Assembly: GCF_034661175.1 (NCBI RefSeq)
Contig: NZ_CP141058.1
Span: 2,604,001-2,668,000 of the forward strand
Length of the DNA stretch: 64,000 nt
Source of the DNA: Nocardioides renjunii
GTDB lineage: Bacteria; Actinomycetota; Actinomycetes; Propionibacteriales; Nocardioidaceae
Reading direction: 5' to 3'
In this document: positions 16,224-23,795 of the stretch, piece by piece
Layout of the letters: each line of letters opens with the position of its first letter
Position numbering within the stretch: the stretch's first letter is position 1
Made by a program: the position numbers and the translations under genes
The notes under the pieces: generated by a model
Seen by the model: the letters and a program-made list of their open reading frames with translations, nothing else
Told to the model about the DNA's origin: nothing
Databases searched by the model: none

Positions 16224-16766
16224 GTGCCCGTGACCGTCCGTCGAGCCGACGCCGCCGACGCCGAGGGCCTCAGCCGGCTGGCCGCCCTCACGTTCCCGCT
16301 GGCGTGCACGCCGCAGACGTCCGCGGAGTTCCTCGCCCACCACATCGCGACGCGGCTCGACCCGGCCAGCTTCCGGCGCCACCTCGCCGACCCGGCGTGT
16401 GTGGTCCTCGTCGCGGTGGACGGGGTGGACGGGGCGGACCCCGTCGGCTACACCATGCTCCTCGGCGGCGAGCCGTCCGACCCGGACGTGACGGCCTCGC
16501 TGCACCACCGCCCGACCGTCGCGCTCGAGCGCTTCTACGTCCACCCCGACCACCACGGCTCGGGGGTGGCGCGCCGGCTGATGGAGGAGACGATCGCCGC
16601 TGCGACGGCGACCGGCGCACGCGGCGTGTGGCTGGGGGTCAGCGAGGAGAACGCGCGGGCCAACGCGTTCTACGCGCGGCACGGCTTCGACCAGGTCGGC
16701 ACCAAGCGGTTCCACATCGGCGACGCCTGGGAGGACGACCTCGTGCGGGAGCGTCCCCTCCCCTAG
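16224..16766 (+). CDS. GNAT family N-acetyltransferase
   Basis: The 180-residue protein shows the GNAT fold. VRRADAADAEGL forms the first strand, ALERFYVHPDHHGSGVARRLMEE carries the acetyl-CoA pyrophosphate loop (Q/RxxGxG-like HGSGVA), and ENARANAFYARHGF is the final helix-strand unit. The substrate is unknown. It overlaps the convergent PhzF gene by 4 bases. Confidence 0.9.
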   Translation: MPVTVRRADAADAEGLSRLAALTFPLACTPQTSAEFLAHHIATRLDPASFRRHLADPACVVLVAVDGVDGADPVGYTMLLGGEPSDPDVTASLHHRPTVALERFYVHPDHHGSGVARRLMEETIAAATATGARGVWLGVSEENARANAFYARHGFDQVGTKRFHIGDAWEDDLVRERPLP

Positions 16767-17602
16767 AGGTCGACCTCGCCGACGACCCGGGTGACCGCGT
16801 CGCCGGAGACCCACACGCGGTCACCGTCCGCCTCGAGCCGGACACGACCTTCGCGCCCGATCACGCTGCCCTGGCGGGAGGTGTAGGCCGTCGGCAGCGC
16901 GCCGCCGCCGATCAGCCACTGCGCCAGGCCGGCGTTCGCGCTGCCGGTCACGGGGTCCTCGGTGAGGTCGCGACCGTCCGCGAAGAAGGCGCGCACCTCC
17001 ACGTCTGCGCCGTGCTGTGCGGCCGCCGCCGCGTCCCAGCGCCCGAGCACCGTGACCTTGAGGTCGGTGAACGTCGCGACGTCCGGCACGACGTCGAGCA
17101 CCGCCTGCGCCGTCCCGAGGTCCACCCCGACCCAGCCGGGGCCGTTGTCGATCCAGGCGATGTCGCGGACGTCCGCCTCGCGCACCCCGAGCGCGGTGAC
17201 CACCCGCGCGCGGAGGTCGGCCTCGACCGGGCCTGACCGTCGCAGCGGCGGCGCCGCGAACCCGAGCCGCGGCGAGCGGCGTACGTCGACCAGTCCGGCG
17301 GCGCACTCCTGCACGACCACGTCGCCGCGCGGGACCCCGCCCGCCTGCAGCCAGGCGTGGGCGCTGCCGATCGTCGGGTGGCCGGCGAAGGGCAGCTCGC
17401 CCGCGGGCGTCCAGATGCGCACGCGGTAGTCGGCCGCCGGGTCCGTGGGCGCGCACAGGAAGGTGGTCTCCGACAGGTTGGTCCACCGCGCGAAGCGGGC
17501 CATCTGCGCGTCCGTGACGCCGTCGGCGTCGTGGACCACCGCGAGCGGGTTGCCGAGCCACGGCTCGGCGCTGAAGACATCGACCTGGCGGAAGGGCAGC
17601 AC
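16763..17602 (-). CDS. PhzF family isomerase
   Basis: The 279-residue protein has the two-domain PhzF/diaminopimelate-epimerase-like layout. It has QVDVFSAEPWLGNPLAVV at the amino end, NLSETTFL with the likely catalytic glutamate, FAGHPTIGSAHAWL, and TGSANAGLAQWL near the carboxy end. PhzF itself isomerises an intermediate of phenazine synthesis, but most homologues sit outside phenazine clusters, as here, and have unknown substrates. The GTG at 17602 was chosen. A TTG four codons upstream is possible. Confidence 0.87.
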   Translation of the reverse strand: MLPFRQVDVFSAEPWLGNPLAVVHDADGVTDAQMARFARWTNLSETTFLCAPTDPAADYRVRIWTPAGELPFAGHPTIGSAHAWLQAGGVPRGDVVVQECAAGLVDVRRSPRLGFAAPPLRRSGPVEADLRARVVTALGVREADVRDIAWIDNGPGWVGVDLGTAQAVLDVVPDVATFTDLKVTVLGRWDAAAAAQHGADVEVRAFFADGRDLTEDPVTGSANAGLAQWLIGGGALPTAYTSRQGSVIGREGRVRLEADGDRVWVSGDAVTRVVGEVDL

Positions 17603-17647
17603 CCGGCGATCCAAGCACAGGCCAGCACAGCCCGCCCGCGCGCGGGC

Positions 17648-17668
17648 CCATGACCTCCGAGGTCATGG
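17648..17668. promoter_or_regulatory. Perfect palindrome, candidate operator
   Basis: CCATGACCT and AGGTCATGG are exact inverted 9-base arms around CCG. The site lies between the divergent PhzF and membrane-protein genes, just upstream of where a -35 element for the gene at 17701 would fall. The XRE-type regulator encoded at 18151 is the most likely binder, by proximity only. Confidence 0.5.
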
Positions 17669-17688
17669 ATCCACCGCGCCGTCGCGCC

Positions 17689-17694
17689 CACGCT
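17689..17694 (+). promoter_or_regulatory. Putative -10 element for the membrane protein at 17701
   Basis: CACGCT ends six bases before the ATG at 17701. It is a weak match (C for T at the first place), but the spacing agrees with other genes here. Confidence 0.25.
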
Positions 17695-17700
17695 GGACGC

Positions 17701-18126
17701 ATGACCACCACACACAGCACCACCACCGCCACCCGCCCCGCCGAGCGCGCTCCCTGGGTCGTGCACCCGCTGGCCGCCACCGTCCTGCTCGTCGACGCCG
17801 CCGTCACCGGCGTCAACGGCCTCGCCTACGTCGCCGCCGGCGGCTGGCTCGCCGACTGGTTCGGCATGCCCGTCGACCTCGTGCGCGTGCTGGGCGTCGT
17901 CCTGCTCGCCGTCTCCGCCGGGGTCGCCCTGCTCGCCACCCGCAGCCGCATCCCCCGACGCGGCGTGTGGGCGCTCGTGGCGGTGAACACCGCCTGGGTC
18001 GTGGCCAGCGTCGACCACGCCGTGCTCGCCGACCTCACCGGCCTCGGCACCGCCTGGGTGCTGCTGCAGGCCGGCGTGGTCGCGGTCTTCGCCGCCGTCC
18101 AGGCGTGGCTCGCCCGCCGCGGCTGA
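17701..18126 (+). CDS. Small integral membrane protein, unknown function
   Basis: The 141-residue protein has a short Thr-rich polar amino end and four hydrophobic helices at about 24-46, 57-78, 86-106 and 113-135. It has no motif that I recognise. Its layout of four helices with short loops resembles the many DoxX-like or DUF-type membrane proteins of actinobacteria. It lies 24 bases upstream of the XRE gene and downstream of a perfect palindrome, so the two probably form a regulated pair. Confidence 0.72.
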   Translation: MTTTHSTTTATRPAERAPWVVHPLAATVLLVDAAVTGVNGLAYVAAGGWLADWFGMPVDLVRVLGVVLLAVSAGVALLATRSRIPRRGVWALVAVNTAWVVASVDHAVLADLTGLGTAWVLLQAGVVAVFAAVQAWLARRG

Positions 18127-18137
18127 GGCCGACCTGC

Positions 18138-18143
18138 CATCGT
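18138..18143 (+). promoter_or_regulatory. Putative -10 element for the XRE gene
   Basis: CATCGT ends seven bases before the ATG at 18151. It is a weak match that favours that ATG over the GTG at 18142. Confidence 0.22.
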
Positions 18144-18150
18144 GTCGACC

Positions 18151-18987
18151 ATGTCCGTCACCACCGGCTCTGTCACCTCCGGGTCCGTCACCTCCGGGTC
18201 CGTCACCGACGAGGCCCCCACCCGCGACGACGTCGGCGCCCTCGTCCGCCACTGGCGCGAGCGCCGGCGCCTGTCGCAGCAGGCGCTGTCGGACCGGTGC
18301 GGGGTCTCCACCCGCCACCTGTCGTGCATCGAGACCGGCAAGGCGCAGCCGAGCCCGGCGATGATCGGCCAGCTGAGCGAGGCGCTCGACGTCCCGCTGC
18401 GGGTCCAGCGGCGGCTCTACACCGCGGCGGGCTTCGTGCCCGACGCCTCCGAGCTCCCGCTGGGCTCGCCGGGCCTCGCACAGGTCAACGCCGCGATCGA
18501 GCTGATCCTCGCGGGGCACGAGCCCTACCCCGCCCTCGTCATCGACGGGGGCTGGGACCTCGTGGCGGCCAACGACGCGGCCTACCGCCTCCTCGCCGAC
18601 CTGCCCGGCGAGCTGCTCGAGCCACCCGTCAACGTCGTCCGCCTCTCCCTGGACCCCCGCGGCCTGGCTCCCCGCATCGTCAACCTCGCGGAGTGGCAGG
18701 CGGGGATCATGGGCCGGATCCGGCACGAGCACGAGATCTCCGGCGACGCCCGGCTGGCGGCGCTGCTGACCGAGTTCCCCGTCCCGGCCACCGCGGCCGC
18801 GCCCGACATCGTGCTGACCGTCCGGCTGCGCGCGGGCGACGACGTGCTGTCGTTCCTCACCACCACGACGGTGTTCGGCACGACCCGCGACGTGACGGTG
18901 GCCGAGCTGGCGATCGAAGCGCTCTACCCCGCCGACCCCGCCACCCGCGATCAGCTGGTGGCGCTGGCCAGCAGCTCGAGCGCCTGA
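18151..18987 (+). CDS. XRE family regulator with MmyB-like ligand-binding domain
   Basis: The protein has 278 residues from the ATG at 18151 (281 from the GTG at 18142). A Ser-Val-Thr-rich leader comes first. Then follows a helix-turn-helix (LSQQALSDRCGVSTRHLSCI within ETGKAQPSP) and an MmyB-like PAS-type domain with the usual YPALVIDGGWDLVAAN, NVVRLSLDPRGLAPRIVNLAEW and DVLSFLTTTTVFGT blocks. MmyB-type domains can bind fatty acids. The 3' end overlaps that of aroQ by 37 bases, tail to tail. Confidence 0.9.
   Translation: MSVTTGSVTSGSVTSGSVTDEAPTRDDVGALVRHWRERRRLSQQALSDRCGVSTRHLSCIETGKAQPSPAMIGQLSEALDVPLRVQRRLYTAAGFVPDASELPLGSPGLAQVNAAIELILAGHEPYPALVIDGGWDLVAANDAAYRLLADLPGELLEPPVNVVRLSLDPRGLAPRIVNLAEWQAGIMGRIRHEHEISGDARLAALLTEFPVPATAAAPDIVLTVRLRAGDDVLSFLTTTTVFGTTRDVTVAELAIEALYPADPATRDQLVALASSSSA
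18154..18207 (+). repeat. 15-base tandem repeat in the XRE gene
   Basis: The unit TCCGTCACCTCCGGG is repeated about 3.6 times and codes for SVTTG-SVTSG-SVTSG-SVT at the amino end of the regulator. Copies differ at one to three bases. Confidence 0.9.
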
Positions 18988-19385
18988 CGGTAGCCGTCGA
19001 CGCCCTGCCCCGCGATCGTCGCCACCGCGTGGGGCTCGACGACGGACGTGTGCCGGAACTCCTCCGGCCGCTGCCGGGGGTCGCTGATGTGCACCTCGAC
19101 GAGGGGCGCGGCCAGCTGGGCGCACGCGTCCCAGAGCGCGAGGGAGTAGTGGGTCCACGCGCCGGCGTTGAGCACCACGGGGACCGCGTCGTCGGCGGCC
19201 GCGTTGAGCCAGTCGAGCAGGTCGCCCTCGTGGTTGGTCTGGCGCACCTCGACGTCGAGCCCGAGCCCGCGCCCCCACTCGACGCACCGGTGCGCGAGCT
19301 CGGCGTGGGTGGTGGAGCCGTAGATCTCCGGCTGCCGGCGCCCGAGCCGGCCGAGGTTGGGTCCGTTGAGCACCAGCACCCTCAC
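18951..19385 (-). CDS. aroQ: 3-dehydroquinate dehydratase, type II
   Basis: The 144-residue protein has the type II flavodoxin-like fold. NGPNLGRLGRRQPEIYG carries the catalytic tyrosine (Tyr22). Further markers are QTNHEGDLLDWL, VLNAGAWTHYSLAL and EVHISDPRQRPEEFRHTS with the catalytic histidine. It converts 3-dehydroquinate to 3-dehydroshikimate. The start overlaps the aroB stop by 4 bases. It is last in the aroC-aroK-aroB-aroQ operon. The usual neighbours pepP/pepQ and efp are not next to it but about 12.8 kb away. Confidence 0.97.
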   Translation of the reverse strand: MRVLVLNGPNLGRLGRRQPEIYGSTTHAELAHRCVEWGRGLGLDVEVRQTNHEGDLLDWLNAAADDAVPVVLNAGAWTHYSLALWDACAQLAAPLVEVHISDPRQRPEEFRHTSVVEPHAVATIAGQGVDGYRQALELLASATS

Positions 19386-20491
19386 GGCGCTCCCCCGATC
19401 GCGGCGTAGGCCGCCCGCAGGTCGTCCTCGGCCGGGCCGGCGAGGATCCGCGGCGAGGCGAGGTCGTCGAGCACGACGAACCGGAGCTGCGAGCCCCGGG
19501 CCTTCTTGTCGACCTTCATCGCGGCGTGGAGGTCGTCGAAGGAGTCGCCGTCGTACGTCGTGGGCAGGCCGACGCGCGACAGCGCCGAGCGGTGCCGCTC
19601 GACCACCGCGGCGTCGAGCGACCCGGCACGGGCCGCCAGCTCGGCGACGTAGACGCAGCCGATGGCGACGGCCTCGCCGTGACGGACGGCGTAGTCACTG
19701 GTGCGCTCGATGGCGTGGGCGAGGGTGTGGCCGTAGTTGAGGACCTCGCGGCCCGGGTGGCCGTCGCCCCCGCCGCGCTCACGGAGGTCGCCCACCACGA
19801 CGTCGATCTTGACCCGGATGGCCCGTTCGACCAGCTCGCGCAGCTCCGCCGAGTCGGCGGTCAGCGCCGCCGGGTCCGTGCGCTCGACCAGGTCGAGGAT
19901 CGCGGGGTCGGCGACGAACCCGCACTTGACCACCTCGCCGAGGCCGGCGACGAGCTCCGCGCGCGGCAGCGAGGCGAGCAGCGACAGGTCGCACAGCACG
20001 CCGGCCGGCTCGTGGAAGGAGCCGACGAGGTTCTTGCCGGCGCCGGTGTTGATGCCGGTCTTGCCGCCGACGGCGGCGTCCACCATGCCCAGCAGCGTGG
20101 TGGGCACGTGCACGACGCGTACGCCGCGCAGCCAGGTCGCGGCGACGAAGCCGCCGAGGTCGGTGGTCGCTCCCCCGCCGATGGTGACCACGGCGTCGGA
20201 GCGGGTGAAGCCGGCCTCGCCCAGCGCCTCCCAGCAGTCGGCGGCGACCGGCGCGGTCTTGGCCCGCTCGCCCTCCGGCAGGCCGAGGGCGAGCACGTCG
20301 TAGTGCTCGACCAGACGGTCGACGACCGGGTCGGCCAGGGCACCGAGCGTCCCGGCGTAGAGCACGGCGACCCGCTCCACCGACTCGCCGAGCAGCGCCG
20401 GCAGCCGGTCGGCGAGGTCGTGCCCGACGACGACGTCGTAGGGCGAGGCGCCTCCGACGTGGAGGACGGTGTCGGCCTGCGGCGTGCTCAT
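19382..20491 (-). CDS. aroB: 3-dehydroquinate synthase
   Basis: The 369-residue protein has the NAD and zinc-binding architecture of AroB: LPEGERAKT, VTIGGGATTDLGGFVAATWLRG (split motif), VPTTLLGMVDAAVGGKTGIN, GLGEVVKCGF, and GHTLAHAIE with a metal-ligand histidine. It makes 3-dehydroquinate from DAHP. Its ATG overlaps the aroK stop (ATGA) and its own stop overlaps the aroQ start, so the operon is tightly coupled. Confidence 0.97.
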   Translation of the reverse strand: MSTPQADTVLHVGGASPYDVVVGHDLADRLPALLGESVERVAVLYAGTLGALADPVVDRLVEHYDVLALGLPEGERAKTAPVAADCWEALGEAGFTRSDAVVTIGGGATTDLGGFVAATWLRGVRVVHVPTTLLGMVDAAVGGKTGINTGAGKNLVGSFHEPAGVLCDLSLLASLPRAELVAGLGEVVKCGFVADPAILDLVERTDPAALTADSAELRELVERAIRVKIDVVVGDLRERGGGDGHPGREVLNYGHTLAHAIERTSDYAVRHGEAVAIGCVYVAELAARAGSLDAAVVERHRSALSRVGLPTTYDGDSFDDLHAAMKVDKKARGSQLRFVVLDDLASPRILAGPAEDDLRAAYAAIGGAP

Positions 20492-20988
20492 CCCAGCAGC
20501 TCCCGGATCTCGGCGGTGACGTCGTCGGGCGTGCGGCCGTCGGTCTCGACGACGTGCGTGGCGACCGACTCGTAGACGGGGGTGCGCTCGTCGAGGAGCG
20601 CCTTGATCCGCGAGCGGACGTTGCCCAGCAGGAGCGGGCGTCCCACGCCAAGGCCGACCCGCTTCACGGCGTCGGAGAGACCGACCCGCAGGAAGACCAC
20701 CGGCACGCCGGCCAGCAGGTCGCGCGTCTCCGGACGCAGCACCGCGCCGCCCCCGAGGGCCAGCACGCCGTCGTGCTCGGCGAGGGCCGCGGCCACCGCC
20801 GCCGCCTCCAGGTCGCGGAAGTGGTCCTCGCCGGACTCCACGAAGATGTCGGAGATCTCCCGACCGGTGGTGCTCTGCACGTCGGCGTCGGTGTCACGCA
20901 CGGGCACGCCCCACGCCTCGCCGAGCAGCCCGGCCACGGTCGTCTTGCCGGCGCCCATCGGACCGACGAGCACCACGCGAGGCGCCAT
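20488..20988 (-). CDS. aroK: Shikimate kinase
   Basis: The 166-residue P-loop kinase has Walker A GPMGAGKTT at residues 9-17, RDTDADVQ with the shikimate-binding Asp, FRDLEAAAV, the glycine-rich LALGGGAVL, and RPLLLGNVRSRI in the lid. It phosphorylates shikimate at the 3-hydroxyl. The ATG at 20988 overlaps the last base of aroC. Confidence 0.97.
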   Translation of the reverse strand: MAPRVVLVGPMGAGKTTVAGLLGEAWGVPVRDTDADVQSTTGREISDIFVESGEDHFRDLEAAAVAAALAEHDGVLALGGGAVLRPETRDLLAGVPVVFLRVGLSDAVKRVGLGVGRPLLLGNVRSRIKALLDERTPVYESVATHVVETDGRTPDDVTAEIRELLG

Positions 20989-22166
20989 CAGCGGAACCGC
21001 AGGGTGTCGAGGTAGGCCTCGGCGTTGCGGCGGGTCTCCTGCACCGAGTCGCCGCCGAACTTCTCCACGACCGCGTCGGCCAGCACGAGCGCGACCATCG
21101 CCTCGGCGACGATGCCGGCGGCCGGCACCGCGCACACGTCGGAGCGCTGGTGGTGCGCGACGGTGGCCTCGCCCGTGGCGACGTCCACGGTGCGCAGGGC
21201 CTTGGGGACCGTCGCGATCGGCTTCATGGCGGCGCGGACGCGCAGCACCTCACCGGTCGACATGCCGCCCTCGGTGCCGCCGGAGCGACCCGTGGTGCGC
21301 CGCAGCCCCTCGTCGGTGCTGACGATCTCGTCGTGCGCCTGCGACCCCGGGGTGTCGGCGAGCTCGAAGCCGTCGCCGACCTCGACACCCTTGATCGCCT
21401 GGATGCCCATCAGCGCGCCCGCGAGCCGGGCGTCGAGGCGCCGGTCCCAGTGCACGTGCGAGCCGAGGCCCGGCGGCAGTCCGTGGACGACCACCTCGAC
21501 GACGCCGCCGAGGGTGTCGCCGTCCTTGTGCGCCTCGTCGATGCGCGCCACCATCGCGGCGCTGGCGTCGGGGTCGAGGCAGCGGACCTCGTCGGCGTCG
21601 AGGCGTGCGACGTCGTCCGGGCCGGGCACGACGCCCGCCGGCGCCTTGACGCCACCGAGCGCGACGACGTGCGACACGACGCGCGCGCCGACGGCCTGCT
21701 CGAGGAAGTTGGACGCCACCCGGCCCAGCGCCACGCGGGCGGCGGTCTCGCGCGCCGAGGCCCGCTCGAGGATCGGGCGCGCCTCGTCGAAGGCGTACTT
21801 CTGCATGCCGACCAGGTCGGCGTGGCCGGGACGCGGCCGGGTCAGGGGCGCGTTGCGGGCGAGGGCCTCGAGCTCCACGGGGTCGACCGGGTCGGCCGAC
21901 ATGACCTTCTCCCACTTGGGCCACTCGGTGTTGCCGACCTCGATGGCCACGGGGCCGCCCTGCGTCTCGCCGTGGCGCACGCCGCCGAGCACGCGGACCT
22001 GGTCCTGCTCGAACTTCATCCGCGCGCCGCGGCCGTAGCCGAGCCGGCGGCGGGCGAGCGAGTCGGCCAGGTCGTCGGTCGTCACGCGGACGTGGGCGGG
22101 CAGCCCCTCCAGGATCGCCACCAGGGAGGGGCCGTGGGACTCGCCTGCTGTGAGCCATCGGAGCAT
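20988..22166 (-). CDS. aroC: Chorismate synthase
   Basis: The 392-residue protein has all the flavin- and EPSP-binding signatures: [10 protein letters not shown] at the amino end, [35 protein letters not shown], and [14 protein letters not shown] followed by [12 protein letters not shown]. It makes chorismate from EPSP. It starts 12 bases after the stop of the prepilin peptidase gene. Confidence 0.97.
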   Translation of the reverse strand: MLRWLTAGESHGPSLVAILEGLPAHVRVTTDDLADSLARRRLGYGRGARMKFEQDQVRVLGGVRHGETQGGPVAIEVGNTEWPKWEKVMSADPVDPVELEALARNAPLTRPRPGHADLVGMQKYAFDEARPILERASARETAARVALGRVASNFLEQAVGARVVSHVVALGGVKAPAGVVPGPDDVARLDADEVRCLDPDASAAMVARIDEAHKDGDTLGGVVEVVVHGLPPGLGSHVHWDRRLDARLAGALMGIQAIKGVEVGDGFELADTPGSQAHDEIVSTDEGLRRTTGRSGGTEGGMSTGEVLRVRAAMKPIATVPKALRTVDVATGEATVAHHQRSDVCAVPAAGIVAEAMVALVLADAVVEKFGGDSVQETRRNAEAYLDTLRFR

Positions 22167-22178
22167 GGCTGCAGTCTC

Positions 22179-22904
22179 TCAGCCCCAGATGCGCCCAGCG
22201 AGCGCAGTCCCCCAGACGAGACCCACGAGGGCACCGAGGACCATGAACGGCCCGAACGGGAAGGACTTCTTGAGCATCGCCCGGTCGCGGCGGACGAGGG
22301 CCAGGGCGGCGGCCGGCAGGGCGAACGCGATGAAGCCGACCCAGAGCCCGATCGCCAGCGCGCCCCACCCGGCCCAGCCGAGCACCAGGCCGACCGGGGC
22401 GGCCAGGCGCACGTCGCCGAAGCCCATGCCGGCGGACCGGACGAACCACAGGATCCAGAAGAACGAGCGGGCCACCACCATCGCGAGCAGCGCGCGGAGC
22501 AGCGCCTCGCGCTCCCCCGTGGCAAGGCCGACCGCGGCGACCGCCGCGATCGCGGCGAGCGTGGCGGGCAGCACGACGATCCGCGGGAGCAGCCGGGTGT
22601 GCCAGTCGACGACCGACAGCGCCACCGCGACGGGGACCAGCGGCACCAGCCACAGCAGCGGCCAGTCGAGCCCGGTCGCCGCCCCGAGGAGGGCTCCGCA
22701 GACGCCCGCCACCGCGGCGGAGCGCCACCGCAGGCCCGGTCGCGCGGCGATGTCGGCGTAGAGCATCTTGGGCGGCTCGTCGGAGGACGGGTCGTCGTCC
22801 TTGGGCGCCGGCTCCGGCACCCGGGCGACCAGCGTCGGCACGAGGAGGCCGCCGACAGCGGCGAGGAGGCCGGCCAGCAAGGTGGCCAGCAGGGTGTCGT
22901 TCAC
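22179..22904 (-). CDS. Prepilin peptidase, A24 family, without methylase domain
   Basis: The 241-residue protein has about seven hydrophobic helices. The two membrane aspartates expected of the family are visible in VVDWHTRLLP and GMGFGDVRLAAPVGLVLGW. The cysteine-bearing methyltransferase domain of full-length PilD is absent, as in many actinobacterial homologues. It would cleave type IV pilin-like leaders, though no pilin genes are in the window. A GTG start at 22904 was chosen. It sits between aroE and aroC, as in mycobacteria. Confidence 0.88.
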   Translation of the reverse strand: MNDTLLATLLAGLLAAVGGLLVPTLVARVPEPAPKDDDPSSDEPPKMLYADIAARPGLRWRSAAVAGVCGALLGAATGLDWPLLWLVPLVPVAVALSVVDWHTRLLPRIVVLPATLAAIAAVAAVGLATGEREALLRALLAMVVARSFFWILWFVRSAGMGFGDVRLAAPVGLVLGWAGWGALAIGLWVGFIAFALPAAALALVRRDRAMLKKSFPFGPFMVLGALVGLVWGTALAGRIWG

Positions 22905-22912
22905 GGCGACAT

Positions 22913-23755
22913 TCAAGCGGGATTTCGTGCCGCGAGGGCGCGTTCGCCCGCATCGCGCATCACGGCCAGCGGCGCTGCCACGCCGGTGAAGAGCTCGAAC
23001 TGGAGCGCCGCCTGGTGGACGAGGAGGTCGAGACCGCCCACGAGCACCCGGCCGGAGGCCAGTGCGGCGGCGGACAGCGGCGTGGGCCACGGGTCGTAGA
23101 GCGCCTCGAACACGACCGGAACCGCCTCGCACCGCGCGACCAGCTCGGCGGTCTGTGCCGCGGCGGGAACGGTCGAGACCACGAGGTCGGCCGCGAGGTC
23201 GCCCGGGCCGTCGAGCGCCGCAGAGCGTACGTCGACGCCGGCCGGGTGCGAGCGCAGCACGGCCACCGTGTCCGTGGCCCGAGCAGCGTCACGCACCAGC
23301 AGCTCGATCCGGGTCACACCGAGGTCCACCAGCGCGAGGCCGACCGAGGCGGCCGTCGCCCCACCGCCGATGATCGCCGCCGAGGCCAGGGGCCGGGAGG
23401 TGCGCTCCCGGATCGCGGCAGCCGCCCCCGGGAGATCGGTGTTGTCGCCCACCCGGGCACCGTCGTCGAGCACCACTGTGTTGACGCCACCGGCGAGGCG
23501 GGCGCGGTCCGTCAGCCGGTCGACCAGGGTGAGCGCCTCGCGCTTCAGCGGCATCGTGAGCGACAGCCCGCGCCACTCCTCACCGAGCCCGCCGAGGAAA
23601 GCCTCGAGCCCGCCCGCCGGCACCCGGTGGGCGTCGTAGGTCCAGTCCAGGCCCTGCTCGGCGTAGCCCGCCCGGTGCAGGACCGGCGACAGCGAGTGGG
23701 CGACGGGGTCGCCCAGCACGCCGCAGCGCCGGACCGGGTGCGACCCGTCGCTCAC
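22913..23755 (-). CDS. aroE: Shikimate dehydrogenase
   Basis: The GTG at 23755 gives 280 residues. Markers are GDPVAHSLSPVLHRAGY for shikimate binding, SLTMPLKREAL with the catalytic lysine, GGVNTVV, GDNTDLPG with the catalytic aspartate, and a nucleotide-binding turn GGGATAASVGLAL that departs from the usual GAGGAARA. This could mean a changed cofactor preference. It follows mltG by 40 bases. Confidence 0.92.
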   Translation of the reverse strand: MSDGSHPVRRCGVLGDPVAHSLSPVLHRAGYAEQGLDWTYDAHRVPAGGLEAFLGGLGEEWRGLSLTMPLKREALTLVDRLTDRARLAGGVNTVVLDDGARVGDNTDLPGAAAAIRERTSRPLASAAIIGGGATAASVGLALVDLGVTRIELLVRDAARATDTVAVLRSHPAGVDVRSAALDGPGDLAADLVVSTVPAAAQTAELVARCEAVPVVFEALYDPWPTPLSAAALASGRVLVGGLDLLVHQAALQFELFTGVAAPLAVMRDAGERALAARNPA

Positions 23756-23795
23756 CCCACCCTGCTCAGCAATGGCCGGATCAGGATCGGTGGGA

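Noticed and set aside
14304..16814. A minus-strand open frame of about 836 codons opposite the PE-Pol and GNAT genes
   Set aside because: Its translation is Arg/Gly/Val-rich with no family motif, and it mirrors the third-base G+C bias of the real genes on the other strand.
18154..18207. CRISPR-like array
   Set aside because: The repeat units are contiguous without spacers and lie in a coding sequence. The ruvB repeat was rejected for the same reason.
16948..19287. A minus-strand open frame of about 779 codons over the membrane-protein and XRE genes
   Set aside because: It runs across several well-supported genes on the other strand and shows no protein-like composition.
21150..23099. A plus-strand open frame of about 649 codons opposite aroC and the prepilin peptidase gene
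   Set aside because: Both opposite-strand genes have intact family motifs. The antisense translation has none.
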